Under the pieces are notes generated by a model that saw nothing but the letters and a program-made list of their open reading frames with translations, was not told the origin of the DNA and did not search any database. The position numbers and the translations under genes were made by a program. Below are positions 16,644-24,774 of a stretch of 36,458 bases of DNA, piece by piece. The stretch is from an uncultured Parabacteroides sp. (lineage in GTDB: Bacteria > Bacteroidota > Bacteroidia > Bacteroidales > Tannerellaceae), in contig CASEMX010000026.1 in assembly GCA_949289155.1 (NCBI GenBank), positions 1 through 36,458 on the forward strand, written 5' to 3'. The stretch's first letter is position 1, and each line of letters begins with the position of its first letter.

Positions 16644-18017
16644 TTATTGTACTTTCTTTTCTTCTTTTACGCGAATCAATATATTGGCTAAAATAGCCGT
16701 CAAACCTCCCGTAGTAATCCCGGATGCAAAAATTCCTTTCACGGCATCGGGAGCTGCATTCAATATTTCAGGCATAAGCTCAACACCTAAACCCAACGAA
16801 AGGCTTACTGCAAGAACTAAAGTCGCTTTTCGGTTGATTTCTTGCGCTGCAATAATCCGAATACCTGCTGCAGCAACAGTTCCGAACATCAATAATGTCG
16901 CTCCGCCCAATACTGCATCAGGCATTAAGGAGAAAACCACACCGACCACAGGGAACAACCCCATAAGTATCAGCATTCCGGAGATATAATAACCGACATA
17001 CCGGCTGGCTACTCCTGTCAATTGGATAATTCCGTTATTTTGTGCAAAGATAGAGTTCGGGAACGAACTGAATATTCCCGACAAAAGCGAGTTAAATCCA
17101 TCGGCCAACACGCCACCAGATACTCTCTGAAGATATTCTTTTCCGACAATCGGTTTACCGGATATCATCGAATTGGCAGTAATATCGCCTGTTGCTTCTA
17201 TCGCCGTAATCAAATAGACCAATCCGATGGCTATAATGGAAGAAATATTGAACTCAATACCATATTTAAAGGGTTGCGGGATATTCAGATTGGTAAAACT
17301 CTGCGAGGAAGCGGCATCCAAGTCCACCATTCCCAGCGCAAAAGAAAACGCATATCCGATACATAAACCTAAAACGATGGAACTCATGCGTAAATACTTG
17401 TTCTGGCAACGATTAAAGAAAAGAACACTCAATAGCACCGCTGCTGCTACGCCAATATGTCGGATATTTCCGAACGTACCGTCGTCCATTGCTTCATATC
17501 CCCCACCGCAAGAGACAACCCCTACCTTAATCAGACTCAAACCTATCAATAAAACAACAATTCCGGAGACTAACGGCGTGATAATATTCCGCATATATCT
17601 AAATGTACGGCTGATTATCATCTCGACAGGGGCTCCGCCAATACATGCGCCGAATATCATCGGCAAACCGCCCATTAATCCGGCAGAAATAATCGGTCCG
17701 ATAAACGAAAAACTCGTTCCTTGGATGCAAAGTAATCCGGAACCGAGCGGACCGAAACGTCGGCATTGGATAAATGTCGAGATGCCGGAGGCAAACAACG
17801 CCATCGAAACCAAGAATCCCGTCGTTTCCAAATCCAACTTTAGGGTATTGGCAATAATCAATGGCGGTGTAATAATCGCCACAAAGATTGCCAGCAAATG
17901 TTGAAGGGCAGCAAAGAGCGCTTCTTTCAAAGGCGGACGGTCATCAATTCCATAAATCAAGTCAGCCAATGCCATAGTTTGTTGACCTCCTGCTGGCTTT
18001 TGTTCATTTCCGTTCAT
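16644..18017 (-). CDS. xanthine/uracil permease (NCS2 family)
   Basis: A 457-residue inner-membrane nucleobase transporter with about 12-14 hydrophobic segments. The [17 protein letters not shown] start, the [32 protein letters not shown] block and [12 protein letters not shown] are typical of NCS2 xanthine permeases (PbuX/XanP). Coupling to xpt supports xanthine as substrate. It begins 29 bp after the EEP lipoprotein stop and no separate promoter is visible, so it is probably co-transcribed with the upstream genes. Confidence 0.9.
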   Translation of the reverse strand: MNGNEQKPAGGQQTMALADLIYGIDDRPPLKEALFAALQHLLAIFVAIITPPLIIANTLKLDLETTGFLVSMALFASGISTFIQCRRFGPLGSGLLCIQGTSFSFIGPIISAGLMGGLPMIFGACIGGAPVEMIISRTFRYMRNIITPLVSGIVVLLIGLSLIKVGVVSCGGGYEAMDDGTFGNIRHIGVAAAVLLSVLFFNRCQNKYLRMSSIVLGLCIGYAFSFALGMVDLDAASSQSFTNLNIPQPFKYGIEFNISSIIAIGLVYLITAIEATGDITANSMISGKPIVGKEYLQRVSGGVLADGFNSLLSGIFSSFPNSIFAQNNGIIQLTGVASRYVGYYISGMLILMGLFPVVGVVFSLMPDAVLGGATLLMFGTVAAAGIRIIAAQEINRKATLVLAVSLSLGLGVELMPEILNAAPDAVKGIFASGITTGGLTAILANILIRVKEEKKVQ

Positions 18018-18046
18018 TCGTCTATTTTTGTATTACCTGCTATTGT

Positions 18047-18802
18047 TTATTTTTCCTTCTTAACCTGCACGACGACCGGACGATGGTCTGATTCTATGGA
18101 AGCTTCCGGGACATAGGTAAAGAATTCGGATAACTGCGGAGTATCTTTCCGTATAGCTATATAATCAAGTGTTTCAACCGGCTCGTCCGATGGAAAAGTA
18201 TAAAAGTCCGGGTTGCTTAAAAGCTTGAAATCTTTCTGTATGGCTTGGATAAAAGGAGAATCCGGTGTGGCATTCCAATCTCCCGCTATGAACAAAGGCT
18301 TGTCAAATCCGGACGTTGCCTCCCGGATAATCGGCAATGACGCCATACGGTCCTCTTCCGTCAGGGAAAGATGCATACAGCAATACACATAGTCCTTAAA
18401 TTCTGCGACCAATAACATACGTGCCTCCTCTCTTCCGGGCAACGGATAGCGAGATACGCGGATAGGCTCCTCCTTCGACAGGATACCGATACCATATTTC
18501 CCGCCATCATAGTTGATAGCCGGCGCATAAGTGGCATGCATTCCCGTTAATTTTGCCAATTCGCCCAGCACATAAAGGTTTTTACTGCGGCCGGTGGCAC
18601 TATCCAACTCCTGAATCGCGACAACTTTCGGATTCACCTCATCGATTACTCCAGCCACCCGGGTATAATTGGTAGCCCCGTCCATGCCGATGCAGTTCTT
18701 TACATTATAGCTCATAAAGCTTTTTTCCGTCAATCCCTGCCGGCAACCGAAAAGACCGAACAGAAGTAGGGACAGGACAGCTAAGTTCAAATACTTCCTC
18801 AT
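18047..18802 (-). CDS. endonuclease/exonuclease/phosphatase family lipoprotein
   Basis: A 251-residue EEP-superfamily phosphodiesterase. The N-terminus is a lipoprotein signal with lipobox LFGC (about 17-20), so the protein is anchored in an outer or inner membrane and faces outward or the periplasm. EEP motifs are in order: SYNVKN, AIQELDSAT (catalytic Glu), AGDWNATPDS (Asp-x-Asn) and the C-terminal SDHRPVVV. The ATG at 18802 was preferred over an upstream GTG. It may cut nucleic acid, or act on phospholipid or sugar phosphate; downstream xanthine genes make a nucleic-acid/purine-scavenging role attractive but unproven. Confidence 0.8.
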   Translation of the reverse strand: MRKYLNLAVLSLLLFGLFGCRQGLTEKSFMSYNVKNCIGMDGATNYTRVAGVIDEVNPKVVAIQELDSATGRSKNLYVLGELAKLTGMHATYAPAINYDGGKYGIGILSKEEPIRVSRYPLPGREEARMLLVAEFKDYVYCCMHLSLTEEDRMASLPIIREATSGFDKPLFIAGDWNATPDSPFIQAIQKDFKLLSNPDFYTFPSDEPVETLDYIAIRKDTPQLSEFFTYVPEASIESDHRPVVVQVKKEK

Positions 18803-18824
18803 TACAAGCACTATTAAAGGGTTC

Positions 18825-19847
18825 TTACTTCATGATTTCCCGGAGGAAAGCCTCCAAGTCGTCGATATCCTCTTCGGTCGTATCCCAAGAGGTAACAAAA
18901 CGGGCCTCGTTAATCGCCTCATTCCACATATAAAAGAAGTATTTCTCCTGCAATTTCTTCAACGGTTCGGTCGGAATCGTGAAGAACAACTGGTTCGATT
19001 CGACCTTTTGTGTGATATGTACGTCAGGGAACTCAGCCAACACATCCGCCAACCGTTTTGCACAAGCATTGGCATGCTTTGCATTCTCCAGCCACAGGTC
19101 ATTTTCCAGATAAGGCAGGAACTGGGCAGACATATAACGCAACTTCGAGGCCAGCTGTGCCGATTGTTTTCGGATATAAGGCATGAACTCAGCCAACTCC
19201 GGTCGGAAAGCGATAACCGCCTCGCCCATCATCATCCCGTTCTTGGTCCCTCCGAAGCTCAAGATATCGACACCGGCGTCAACGGTCAGTTCCTTCATCG
19301 AACAATTCAGATAAGCGCAGGCATTCGCCAAACGCGCGCCATCCATGTGCAAATACATATCATATTGGTGCAATAATTCGGCGATGGCTTTCACCTCTTC
19401 TATCGTATAAACCGTACCCAACTCGCTCACCTGCGAGATATAAACCGCCTTCGGCTGGGAATGATGGCAAAAACCGAAGTTCCGCAGATGCGGACGTATC
19501 AGTTCCGGAGTCAATTTTCCGTCCGGCGTAGCAATCGGAACCACTGCACAGCCGCTCATACGCGCCGGAGCACCGCATTCGTCCACATTGATATGCGCTG
19601 TCTCAGCACAAAGAATACTATTGAACGGACGGGTTACGGCTTGCAATGCCACCGAATTAGCGCCAGTCCCATTAAATACGAAATAGGGAGAAGCCTGTTC
19701 CCCGAATACCTCTTTGATTTTGGCTGCGGCTTGGGCAGTCCACGGATCGTCTCCGTAACCTACGGCATGATTGTCGTTCGCTTTTATGATTGCGTCCAAT
19801 ATCCGCGGATGAACGCCGGAATTGTTGTCGCTCGCAAAACTTCTCAT
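18825..19847 (-). CDS. ltaE: low-specificity L-threonine aldolase
   Basis: A 340-residue PLP enzyme cleaving threonine (and allo-threonine) to glycine and acetaldehyde. The fold-type I PLP lysine is K202 in SFGGTKNGMMMG, and the cofactor-binding aspartate and arginine are D169 and R172 (HMDGARLANA). The N-terminal SDNNSGVHP motif is typical. It is the first gene of the minus-strand run reaching 15187, with its own -7 element, and is 22 bp from the EEP gene. Glycine supply for purine synthesis could explain the company, though this is speculation. Confidence 0.9.
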   Translation of the reverse strand: MRSFASDNNSGVHPRILDAIIKANDNHAVGYGDDPWTAQAAAKIKEVFGEQASPYFVFNGTGANSVALQAVTRPFNSILCAETAHINVDECGAPARMSGCAVVPIATPDGKLTPELIRPHLRNFGFCHHSQPKAVYISQVSELGTVYTIEEVKAIAELLHQYDMYLHMDGARLANACAYLNCSMKELTVDAGVDILSFGGTKNGMMMGEAVIAFRPELAEFMPYIRKQSAQLASKLRYMSAQFLPYLENDLWLENAKHANACAKRLADVLAEFPDVHITQKVESNQLFFTIPTEPLKKLQEKYFFYMWNEAINEARFVTSWDTTEEDIDDLEAFLREIMK

Positions 19848-19873
19848 TGTTGTATCTACTTCAAAATTTTGTG

Positions 19874-19881
19874 CAAAAGTA
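19874..19881 (-). promoter_or_regulatory. -7 promoter element of the ltaE run
   Basis: TACTTTTG on the minus strand fits TAnnTTTG, 26 bp before the ATG. It may drive all genes down to 15187. Confidence 0.5.
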
Positions 19882-19898
19882 CGAAAGAAACCCTAATC

Positions 19899-20708
19899 CT
19901 ATTCGCTCTTCTCGAAATATTTCCAGAAAAACAGGAGCTGATAATTGATAGAGTTGCGCCAATACGCATTGTTATGCTCGCCGGGCCGCACCAAAAAGTC
20001 ATGGTCAATGCCTCGTTTCAGCAAAGCTTCGTGAAACTGCTTGTTCACTTCGAAGAAGAAATCGCCATATCCGCAATCAATAATCAATGCCAATCTACCA
20101 TTCTCCAACTTCGGAACCAGATTAATCACCGTATGTGCGTCCCATACGTCGGGATATTGGTCGCGTTCGCCCAATTGCTTGTACATTTCCCAGCTTTTCG
20201 GGAAAGGACGGATATCCACTCCGCCGCTCGTACTTCCCGCTGCACCAAACACGTCCGAATGACGGATGGCATTCCACATCGCCCCGTGTCCGCCCATGCT
20301 CAATCCGGCAATCGCCCTACCCTTCCGGTCTTTTACCGTATTATAATGGGCATCCACAAAGCGCACCAGCTCCGAAGAGATAAAGGTCTCGTACCGCACA
20401 GCCGGATTGCGGGGACTATCCCAGTACCAACTCCCTTCGCCATCCGGACAGACAAAGATAAAACCCAGCCGGTCCGCTATCTGAGGCAGGTCCGGCTTTA
20501 TCTGGAGCCACGTCTTGTAATTTCCGCCAAAGCCATGCAACAGATAGACCGTCGGGCAAGCCCGCTCCTTCGCCACGTCTGGCACAACCAGCACTGTCTT
20601 GATATCTTTCTGCATCCCCTCGCTTTTTATCCGCAACGTATCCACCGTTGCCCCAAAAACGACGGACATCACAAAGCAAAACAGCCCACCTAAAATCAGT
20701 TTCCTCAT
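19899..20708 (-). CDS. exported esterase (FrmB/esterase-D-like alpha/beta hydrolase)
   Basis: A 269-residue protein with a Sec signal peptide (1-19, ending VVFG-AT). The esterase_D fold is shown by YLLHGFGGN (55-63), the nucleophile S137 in GLSMGGHGAMW, IIDCGYGDFF with the likely acid, and a late GEHNNAYW with the histidine. It resembles S-formylglutathione hydrolase/mycolyltransferase-like esterases and carbohydrate acyl-esterases (CE1-like). Export makes a polysaccharide de-esterification role more likely than formaldehyde detoxification. No TAnnTTTG is visible in the spacer, so it may be read through from rsmE. Confidence 0.8.
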   Translation of the reverse strand: MRKLILGGLFCFVMSVVFGATVDTLRIKSEGMQKDIKTVLVVPDVAKERACPTVYLLHGFGGNYKTWLQIKPDLPQIADRLGFIFVCPDGEGSWYWDSPRNPAVRYETFISSELVRFVDAHYNTVKDRKGRAIAGLSMGGHGAMWNAIRHSDVFGAAGSTSGGVDIRPFPKSWEMYKQLGERDQYPDVWDAHTVINLVPKLENGRLALIIDCGYGDFFFEVNKQFHEALLKRGIDHDFLVRPGEHNNAYWRNSINYQLLFFWKYFEKSE

Positions 20709-20741
20709 ATCCTAAAACATTTTTACTGCCGACCTAATAAT

Positions 20742-20836
20742 CGGACAACAGCTGTTGTCCGTATGTAACTCAACTGTTGTCCGAATGTTTCACAACTGTT
20801 GTCCGATTGTAACACTGCCATTGTCCGATTCTCAGG
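20742..20836. repeat. 22-bp-period tandem array between rsmE and the esterase gene
   Basis: Four 22-bp units start at 20749, 20771, 20793 and 20815, with core TGTTGTCCGA. The first is extended into a perfect 20-bp palindrome (20742-20761, arms CGGACAACAG/CTGTTGTCCG); the next two keep the dyad ACAAC-T-GTTGT. The array starts only 34 bp upstream of the esterase ATG, so unlike the others it may be transcribed. Confidence 0.9.
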
Positions 20837-20865
20837 TTCCGTCCTCATCCCCTTTATCATCCGAG

Positions 20866-21561
20866 CTAATTCAAAACATGTAGGGTGTGGCAGGCCGTAA
20901 GTGCCGCCGTTTCAGTCCGAAGCCGGCTTTTCCCCAACGAAATCGCCTCAAATCCGTTCGCTTTGGCCAGTTCAATCTCCTCCGGACTGAAGTCGCCCTC
21001 CGGACCAATCAGCACCAACGCATTTTCTCCGGCATGGTAAATCTCCTTTATCAAGGGCTTCTCCCCCTCCTCGCAATGCGCGATAAATTTCCGTCCGTCG
21101 AAAGGCTGCTTTACAAAGCTCTTGAAGTCGGTCATGCCGTTCAGTTTGGGCAAAAGCGCCTTCTGTGATTGCTTCATCGCGCTTACCAGAATCTTTTCCA
21201 AGCGTGCCGGCTTCACCTCCCGTCGTTCCGAGAAGCGGCAATTCAGGCAAGTAATCTCATCAATGCCTATTTCGGTAGCTTTCTCGGCAAACCACTCCAT
21301 CCTATCCATATTTTTGGTCGGAGCCACGGCAATATGCACATAAAAGGGCCAAGGCTTTTCGGCTTGCCACGAATCGGCAATCTCAACCGTACAATGTTTC
21401 GGATGCGCCCGCGTAATAATTGCCTTATAAAAATAGCCCTTGCCATCGGTCAATAGGATTTCCGCACCCTCTGTCAAGCGAAGCACGCGCACGCAATGCC
21501 CCGCCTCCTCCTCAGGAAGCTCCAAATTGACGGAAATATCCGGTGTATAAAAGATTTGCAT
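20866..21561 (-). CDS. rsmE: 16S rRNA m3U1498 methyltransferase (RsmE)
   Basis: A 231-residue SPOUT-class enzyme methylating N3 of U1498 in 16S rRNA. The SPOUT SAM-binding knot is clear: LIGPEGDFSPEEIELA (185-199) and SLGKSRLRTETA (208-219), and AMKQSQKALLPKL (128-140) is the family's conserved middle motif. It follows the nucleoside transporter by 24 bp on the same strand, an apparent operon. Confidence 0.93.
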   Translation of the reverse strand: MQIFYTPDISVNLELPEEEAGHCVRVLRLTEGAEILLTDGKGYFYKAIITRAHPKHCTVEIADSWQAEKPWPFYVHIAVAPTKNMDRMEWFAEKATEIGIDEITCLNCRFSERREVKPARLEKILVSAMKQSQKALLPKLNGMTDFKSFVKQPFDGRKFIAHCEEGEKPLIKEIYHAGENALVLIGPEGDFSPEEIELAKANGFEAISLGKSRLRTETAALTACHTLHVLN

Positions 21562-21585
21562 GATGGGTAATTATTATTTCTTCAT

Positions 21586-22899
21586 TTATCCCAAAATCAT
21601 TCCGATGATTGTAGCAGAAAGGACGGATACCAACGCGCCGCCAATCATTGCCTTTACGCCGGTACGGGAAATCAAATCTTTCTTTCCCGGAGCCAATACG
21701 CCCAGTCCGCCCAAAAGGATTCCGATAGAGGAGATATTGGCAAAACCGCACAACAGATAGGTGGACATAATCACCGACTTCTGCGTAAGGAACAGCCCGG
21801 CATCGCGCCACTGCTGCAATTGGAAGTAAGCCACGAATTCATTCAGGATAGTTTTCTGCCCTAACAACGAACCGACCAACATAATATCGCCGGAGGGCAC
21901 GCCAATCAGCCACATAAACGGCGACATTATCATTCCCAACATGAACTGGAAGGTCAATCCTTCCGCTTTCCCGTCCGTCACCCGGACAATCCAATCGTTC
22001 AATCCGGTATAATGCCCGATAAGGTCATTCGTAATGTAATTGACCATCGCCACCAAAGAGATAAACACCAACAGCATCGCGGCGATATTGGTCATCAGCT
22101 TCACGCCGGTCACCGTTCCCGACGAAATAGCCCCCAAGACGTTGCTATGTCCCTCGTCGCCCCATTCCGCAGTAGATTCTTTCTCGATAGGCTCGGTTTG
22201 CGGGCACAACATCTTGGCGATTACAATCGAACCCGGCACAGCCATCACGGAAGCCGACAGGAGATGCGTCGCAAACATCTGCTGGGCTGCCGGGTCTGTC
22301 CCGCCCAACATACCGACATAGCTGCCCATTACCGAACCGGCTATGGTTCCCATTCCGGAAACCATCACCAAAAACAACTCCGAACGGTTCATAGTCGGCA
22401 GATAATTCTTAATCAGTACCGGCGATTCCGTCATGCCCAAGAAAATATTCCCGCAAGCCACCAGACCTTCCGTTCCTGAAATATTCATCACCTTGCGCAA
22501 CAGCCAAGAAAGCGCCCCGACCACGCGCTGGATGATTCCCCAATAATAAAAGATGGATACCAACGCCGAGAAGAAAACCACAATGGGCAACGAATGGAGC
22601 AAGAAGCTGAAACCTGCCGCTTTCGAAGCATACGGACCTAACAAAAACTCCAAGCCGGCGTTCGTAAAGTCCATAATCTTCACGAAGATAATCCCCAGCG
22701 ACTCAAAAATATCTCCGACAACTGGAATATAAAGGATAGACAGCGCAAGAACAATCTGAATCAATAAACCTCCGCCTACCAACTTCCAATCGATTCGTTT
22801 CCGGTCATAACTTAACAGATAACATATCAGCAATACGGCCAAAATGCCCAAGATGCCTCTCCCAAGAGACATGATTCCAAATCCTGTTGACTCAATCAT
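21586..22899 (-). CDS. CNT-family nucleoside transporter (NupC/NupX-like)
   Basis: A 437-residue inner-membrane concentrative nucleoside transporter, cation-coupled. Family hallmarks include GTEGLVACGNIFLGMTESPVLI, the re-entrant EFVAYFQL region and CGFANISSIGILLGGLG near the end. About 10 hydrophobic segments are seen. It imports nucleosides, complementing the xanthine permease elsewhere in the window. It starts 6 bp after the bifunctional-nuclease gene and is probably translated from the same mRNA. Confidence 0.92.
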   Translation of the reverse strand: MIESTGFGIMSLGRGILGILAVLLICYLLSYDRKRIDWKLVGGGLLIQIVLALSILYIPVVGDIFESLGIIFVKIMDFTNAGLEFLLGPYASKAAGFSFLLHSLPIVVFFSALVSIFYYWGIIQRVVGALSWLLRKVMNISGTEGLVACGNIFLGMTESPVLIKNYLPTMNRSELFLVMVSGMGTIAGSVMGSYVGMLGGTDPAAQQMFATHLLSASVMAVPGSIVIAKMLCPQTEPIEKESTAEWGDEGHSNVLGAISSGTVTGVKLMTNIAAMLLVFISLVAMVNYITNDLIGHYTGLNDWIVRVTDGKAEGLTFQFMLGMIMSPFMWLIGVPSGDIMLVGSLLGQKTILNEFVAYFQLQQWRDAGLFLTQKSVIMSTYLLCGFANISSIGILLGGLGVLAPGKKDLISRTGVKAMIGGALVSVLSATIIGMILG

Positions 22900-22905
22900 A
22901 AGTAA

Positions 22906-23628
22906 TTAATCTTCTCCTCTTCGTTTTAATTCGTCTTTATAAATCTTCGCATGTTCGTAATCTTCCGTCTCAATAGCCTGTTGCATCCGCTTTCTCAGGT
23001 AAGGGACCGATAAGGTCTCCAGCCATTCCCTCAACCGTTTCTCTGACTTGAACGAACTTGGGGAGATTCTGTCGTCAAAATACTCCTCGTCATCCTCATC
23101 CTCTTCGTCCTCATCATCCTCATCGTCCTCGAATTCATCCTCGTCCTCATCATAATAAAAGCCATTCAACAAATCATCGTCATCCTCGTCTGCCGAATCC
23201 CCGTTTTTATCCGCCTCTTCCAAAAACAACCCGCATTCCGTAAGGATTTCATCCGTTGTATAAATATCGGCACGCAAACGCAGGGCAATCGCTATGGCAT
23301 CCGACGTCCTTGAATCGAGACGGACCTGCCGCTCTCCGTCGAACAACACCATCTCCGCATAAAAGATGCCGTCATTGAATCTATAAATAAATACTTCTTG
23401 CAAAAGGATGCCGAACGAGTGGGTAAAGGTCACAAACAAATCGTGCGTCAACGGACGCGGCGGGGTAATATGCTCTAAAGAAATAGCGATGGCTTGGGCT
23501 TCAGCGGTCCCTACGATAATCGGAATCCGGCACGTCCCGTTTTCTTCGGCGAGAATCAAGGCGTATGCGCCCGCATGTATCTGGCTGGCAGTCAATCCCA
23601 GCACCTTCAGTTTTACTTTCTTTGCCAT
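22906..23628 (-). CDS. bifunctional nuclease (DUF151) domain protein with UVR motif
   Basis: A 240-residue protein. Residues about 1-130 form the bifunctional nuclease (BFN/DUF151) domain (KVKLKVLGLTASQIHAGAYAL; SRTSDAIAIALRLRADIYTTDEIL). An extremely acidic linker of about 45 residues follows (mostly D and E, roughly 140-190), then a UvrB/UvrC-type motif at the C-terminus (YLRKRMQQAIETEDYEHAKIYKDELKRR). The start at 23628 gives the normal MAKKVKLKV N-terminus and follows a good promoter. It may bind or process nucleic acid; the biochemical role in Bacteroidota is not established. Confidence 0.85.
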   Translation of the reverse strand: MAKKVKLKVLGLTASQIHAGAYALILAEENGTCRIPIIVGTAEAQAIAISLEHITPPRPLTHDLFVTFTHSFGILLQEVFIYRFNDGIFYAEMVLFDGERQVRLDSRTSDAIAIALRLRADIYTTDEILTECGLFLEEADKNGDSADEDDDDLLNGFYYDEDEDEFEDDEDDEDEEDEDDEEYFDDRISPSSFKSEKRLREWLETLSVPYLRKRMQQAIETEDYEHAKIYKDELKRRGED

Positions 23629-23649
23629 ATCGGTTAATTGAACGTACAA

Positions 23650-23679
23650 CAAAGGTAAAACATTTGAAAAGAATGGCAA
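23650..23679 (-). promoter_or_regulatory. promoter of the BFN-nup-rsmE operon
   Basis: On the minus strand TTG (23677-23679) and TACCTTTG (23650-23657) are 19 bp apart, matching the -33/-7 consensus. The leader is about 15-20 nt. Confidence 0.65.
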
Positions 23680-23697
23680 TACATTGAATCTATTATT

Positions 23698-24138
23698 TTA
23701 CTCATCTACTGCCCATGCTTTCATTTCGTACATATCCTGATATTCCTCCCATTCGGGGTCAAGCTCGGTATAAATCGTTATCGGAAGCAAATCGAATGTG
23801 CTCAGCGCCTCGTTCAGGCGTTCGCCGAAAACACGGACCGTCCGCGTATAGAACACCCATACTTTCTCGCCTCCGCCGGTATAGACCGCCGTCATAATGG
23901 CCAGTTTGTCCTTTTCCATTACCTTCCGGAGCGCATTCTCGACCGTTTCCATCAATTCCGCCTCCTCTTCCGAAGGCAAATCCTGCACCGCCGGACGGTA
24001 TTTCCAAGTTATCTCGACCCGCTCTTTCAATTTCCCGCATTGAATAAATTCGGCCAACTCGTCCCGGCCCTTAATCGTAACCATATCGCCATTGTCATTC
24101 GATGAAAAGGCGACGAACCATTTATCGCTTAGTTTCAT
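23698..24138 (-). CDS. DUF695 domain protein
   Basis: A 146-residue soluble protein matching the DUF695 type, recognised from the N-terminal KWFVAFSSNDNGDMVTIKGRDEL-like start (first 20 residues or so), the ITWKYRP strand, the GGGEKVWVFYTRTVRVF segment and the acidic end with DPEWEEYQDMY. It has no signal peptide or membrane helix. Function unknown. It lies 69 bp upstream of the bifunctional-nuclease start on the same strand, but that gene has its own promoter. Confidence 0.65.
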   Translation of the reverse strand: MKLSDKWFVAFSSNDNGDMVTIKGRDELAEFIQCGKLKERVEITWKYRPAVQDLPSEEEAELMETVENALRKVMEKDKLAIMTAVYTGGGEKVWVFYTRTVRVFGERLNEALSTFDLLPITIYTELDPEWEEYQDMYEMKAWAVDE

Positions 24139-24169
24139 GTTCTTAAAAGATTATTTAATTTGGTTGTCA

Positions 24170-24317
24170 GTAGGAGTTAAAGGAGTTAGAGCAGTTAGCA
24201 CTCCGCTTCGCTTCGTTAGAAGTTAAAGCCAATACTTTTAGATTATACAAATAGACAATACGAACAAAAGCATTTGGCTCTAACTCCTTTAACTCCTCTA
24301 ACTCCTTTAACTCCTAC
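24170..24317. repeat. 22-bp perfect inverted repeat flanking a spacer, with a third copy
   Basis: GTAGGAGTTAAAGGAGTTAG plus two more bases at 24170-24191 is the exact complement of 24296-24317. A further copy of most of the right arm abuts it at 24278-24297. The inner 104 bp contain no gene. It sits in the DUF695/methyltransferase divergent spacer just before a 41-bp array. Possible roles are a miniature mobile element, a terminator-like structure or a dispersed repeat. Confidence 0.8.
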
Positions 24318-24404
24318 CAATTTGCTCACAAAGGTAACGATTTTATTTGAATCTGCTCTTTACAGCTTTATACAACCTCTTTTCAGGCTCGTTTGAGGGC
24401 TTGG

Positions 24405-24714
24405 CGGAGCCTTCCGAGAGCCCGGAAACGTTGCTGCAAAATTGCACGAGCTTTTCCCGAAACGGGAAACGTTGCTGCAAAATTGCACGGAGCCTTCCCG
24501 AAACGGGAAATGTTGCTGCAAAATTGCAGGAAGCTTTCCCGAAACGGGAAACGTTGCTGCAAAATTGCACGGAGCCTTCCGAGGGCGCGGAAACCTTGCC
24601 GCAAAATTGCACGAAGCCTTCCCAAGACGCGGAAACCCTGTCGCAAAATTGCAGGAAGCCTTCCGAAGACGCGGAAATGCTGTCGCAAAATTGCATGGAG
24701 CCTTCCGGAGGGCT
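24405..24714. repeat. 41/42-bp tandem array upstream of the methyltransferase gene
   Basis: Seven copies of a 41-42 bp unit, anchored by GTTGCTGCAAAATTGC-like words starting at 24430, 24471, 24512, 24553, 24595, 24637 and 24679. The first four units have period 41, the later ones 42. Each early unit has two dyads, TGCAA-AA-TTGCA and TTCCCG-AAA-CGGGAA, whose centres are 20.5 bp apart. All six frames stay open for long stretches because the unit has few stops and is not a multiple of three. It is not coding. Confidence 0.95.
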
Positions 24715-24752
24715 GAAAACGGGGCTGATTTCGGCATTCGGAAAAATTCCCG

Positions 24753-24760
24753 TAAATTTG
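24753..24760 (+). promoter_or_regulatory. -7 promoter element of the THUMP-like methyltransferase
   Basis: TAAATTTG fits TAnnTTTG, 14 bp before the ATG at 24775, with an imperfect TTTC about 20 bp upstream. It supports the start at 24775 and excludes a start inside the array. Confidence 0.55.
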
Positions 24761-24774
24761 AAGCCAAAAAGAAT

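Noticed and set aside
18018-18046. Purine riboswitch before the xanthine permease
   Set aside because: The gap is only 29 bp and shows no aptamer; the gene is probably in an operon.
19461-20693. 410-codon plus-strand frame opposite threonine aldolase and esterase
   Set aside because: It is antisense to two well-supported genes and resembles no protein family.
24405-24714. Possible CRISPR array (also 27761-28047 and 30885-31171)
   Set aside because: The units abut with no unique spacers, the repeats carry substitutions, and no cas genes are in the window.
24442-24774. N-terminal extension of the methyltransferase through the repeat array
   Set aside because: It translates the tandem repeat in shifting frames and lies upstream of the -7 element at 24753; the ATG at 24775 gives the normal protein.
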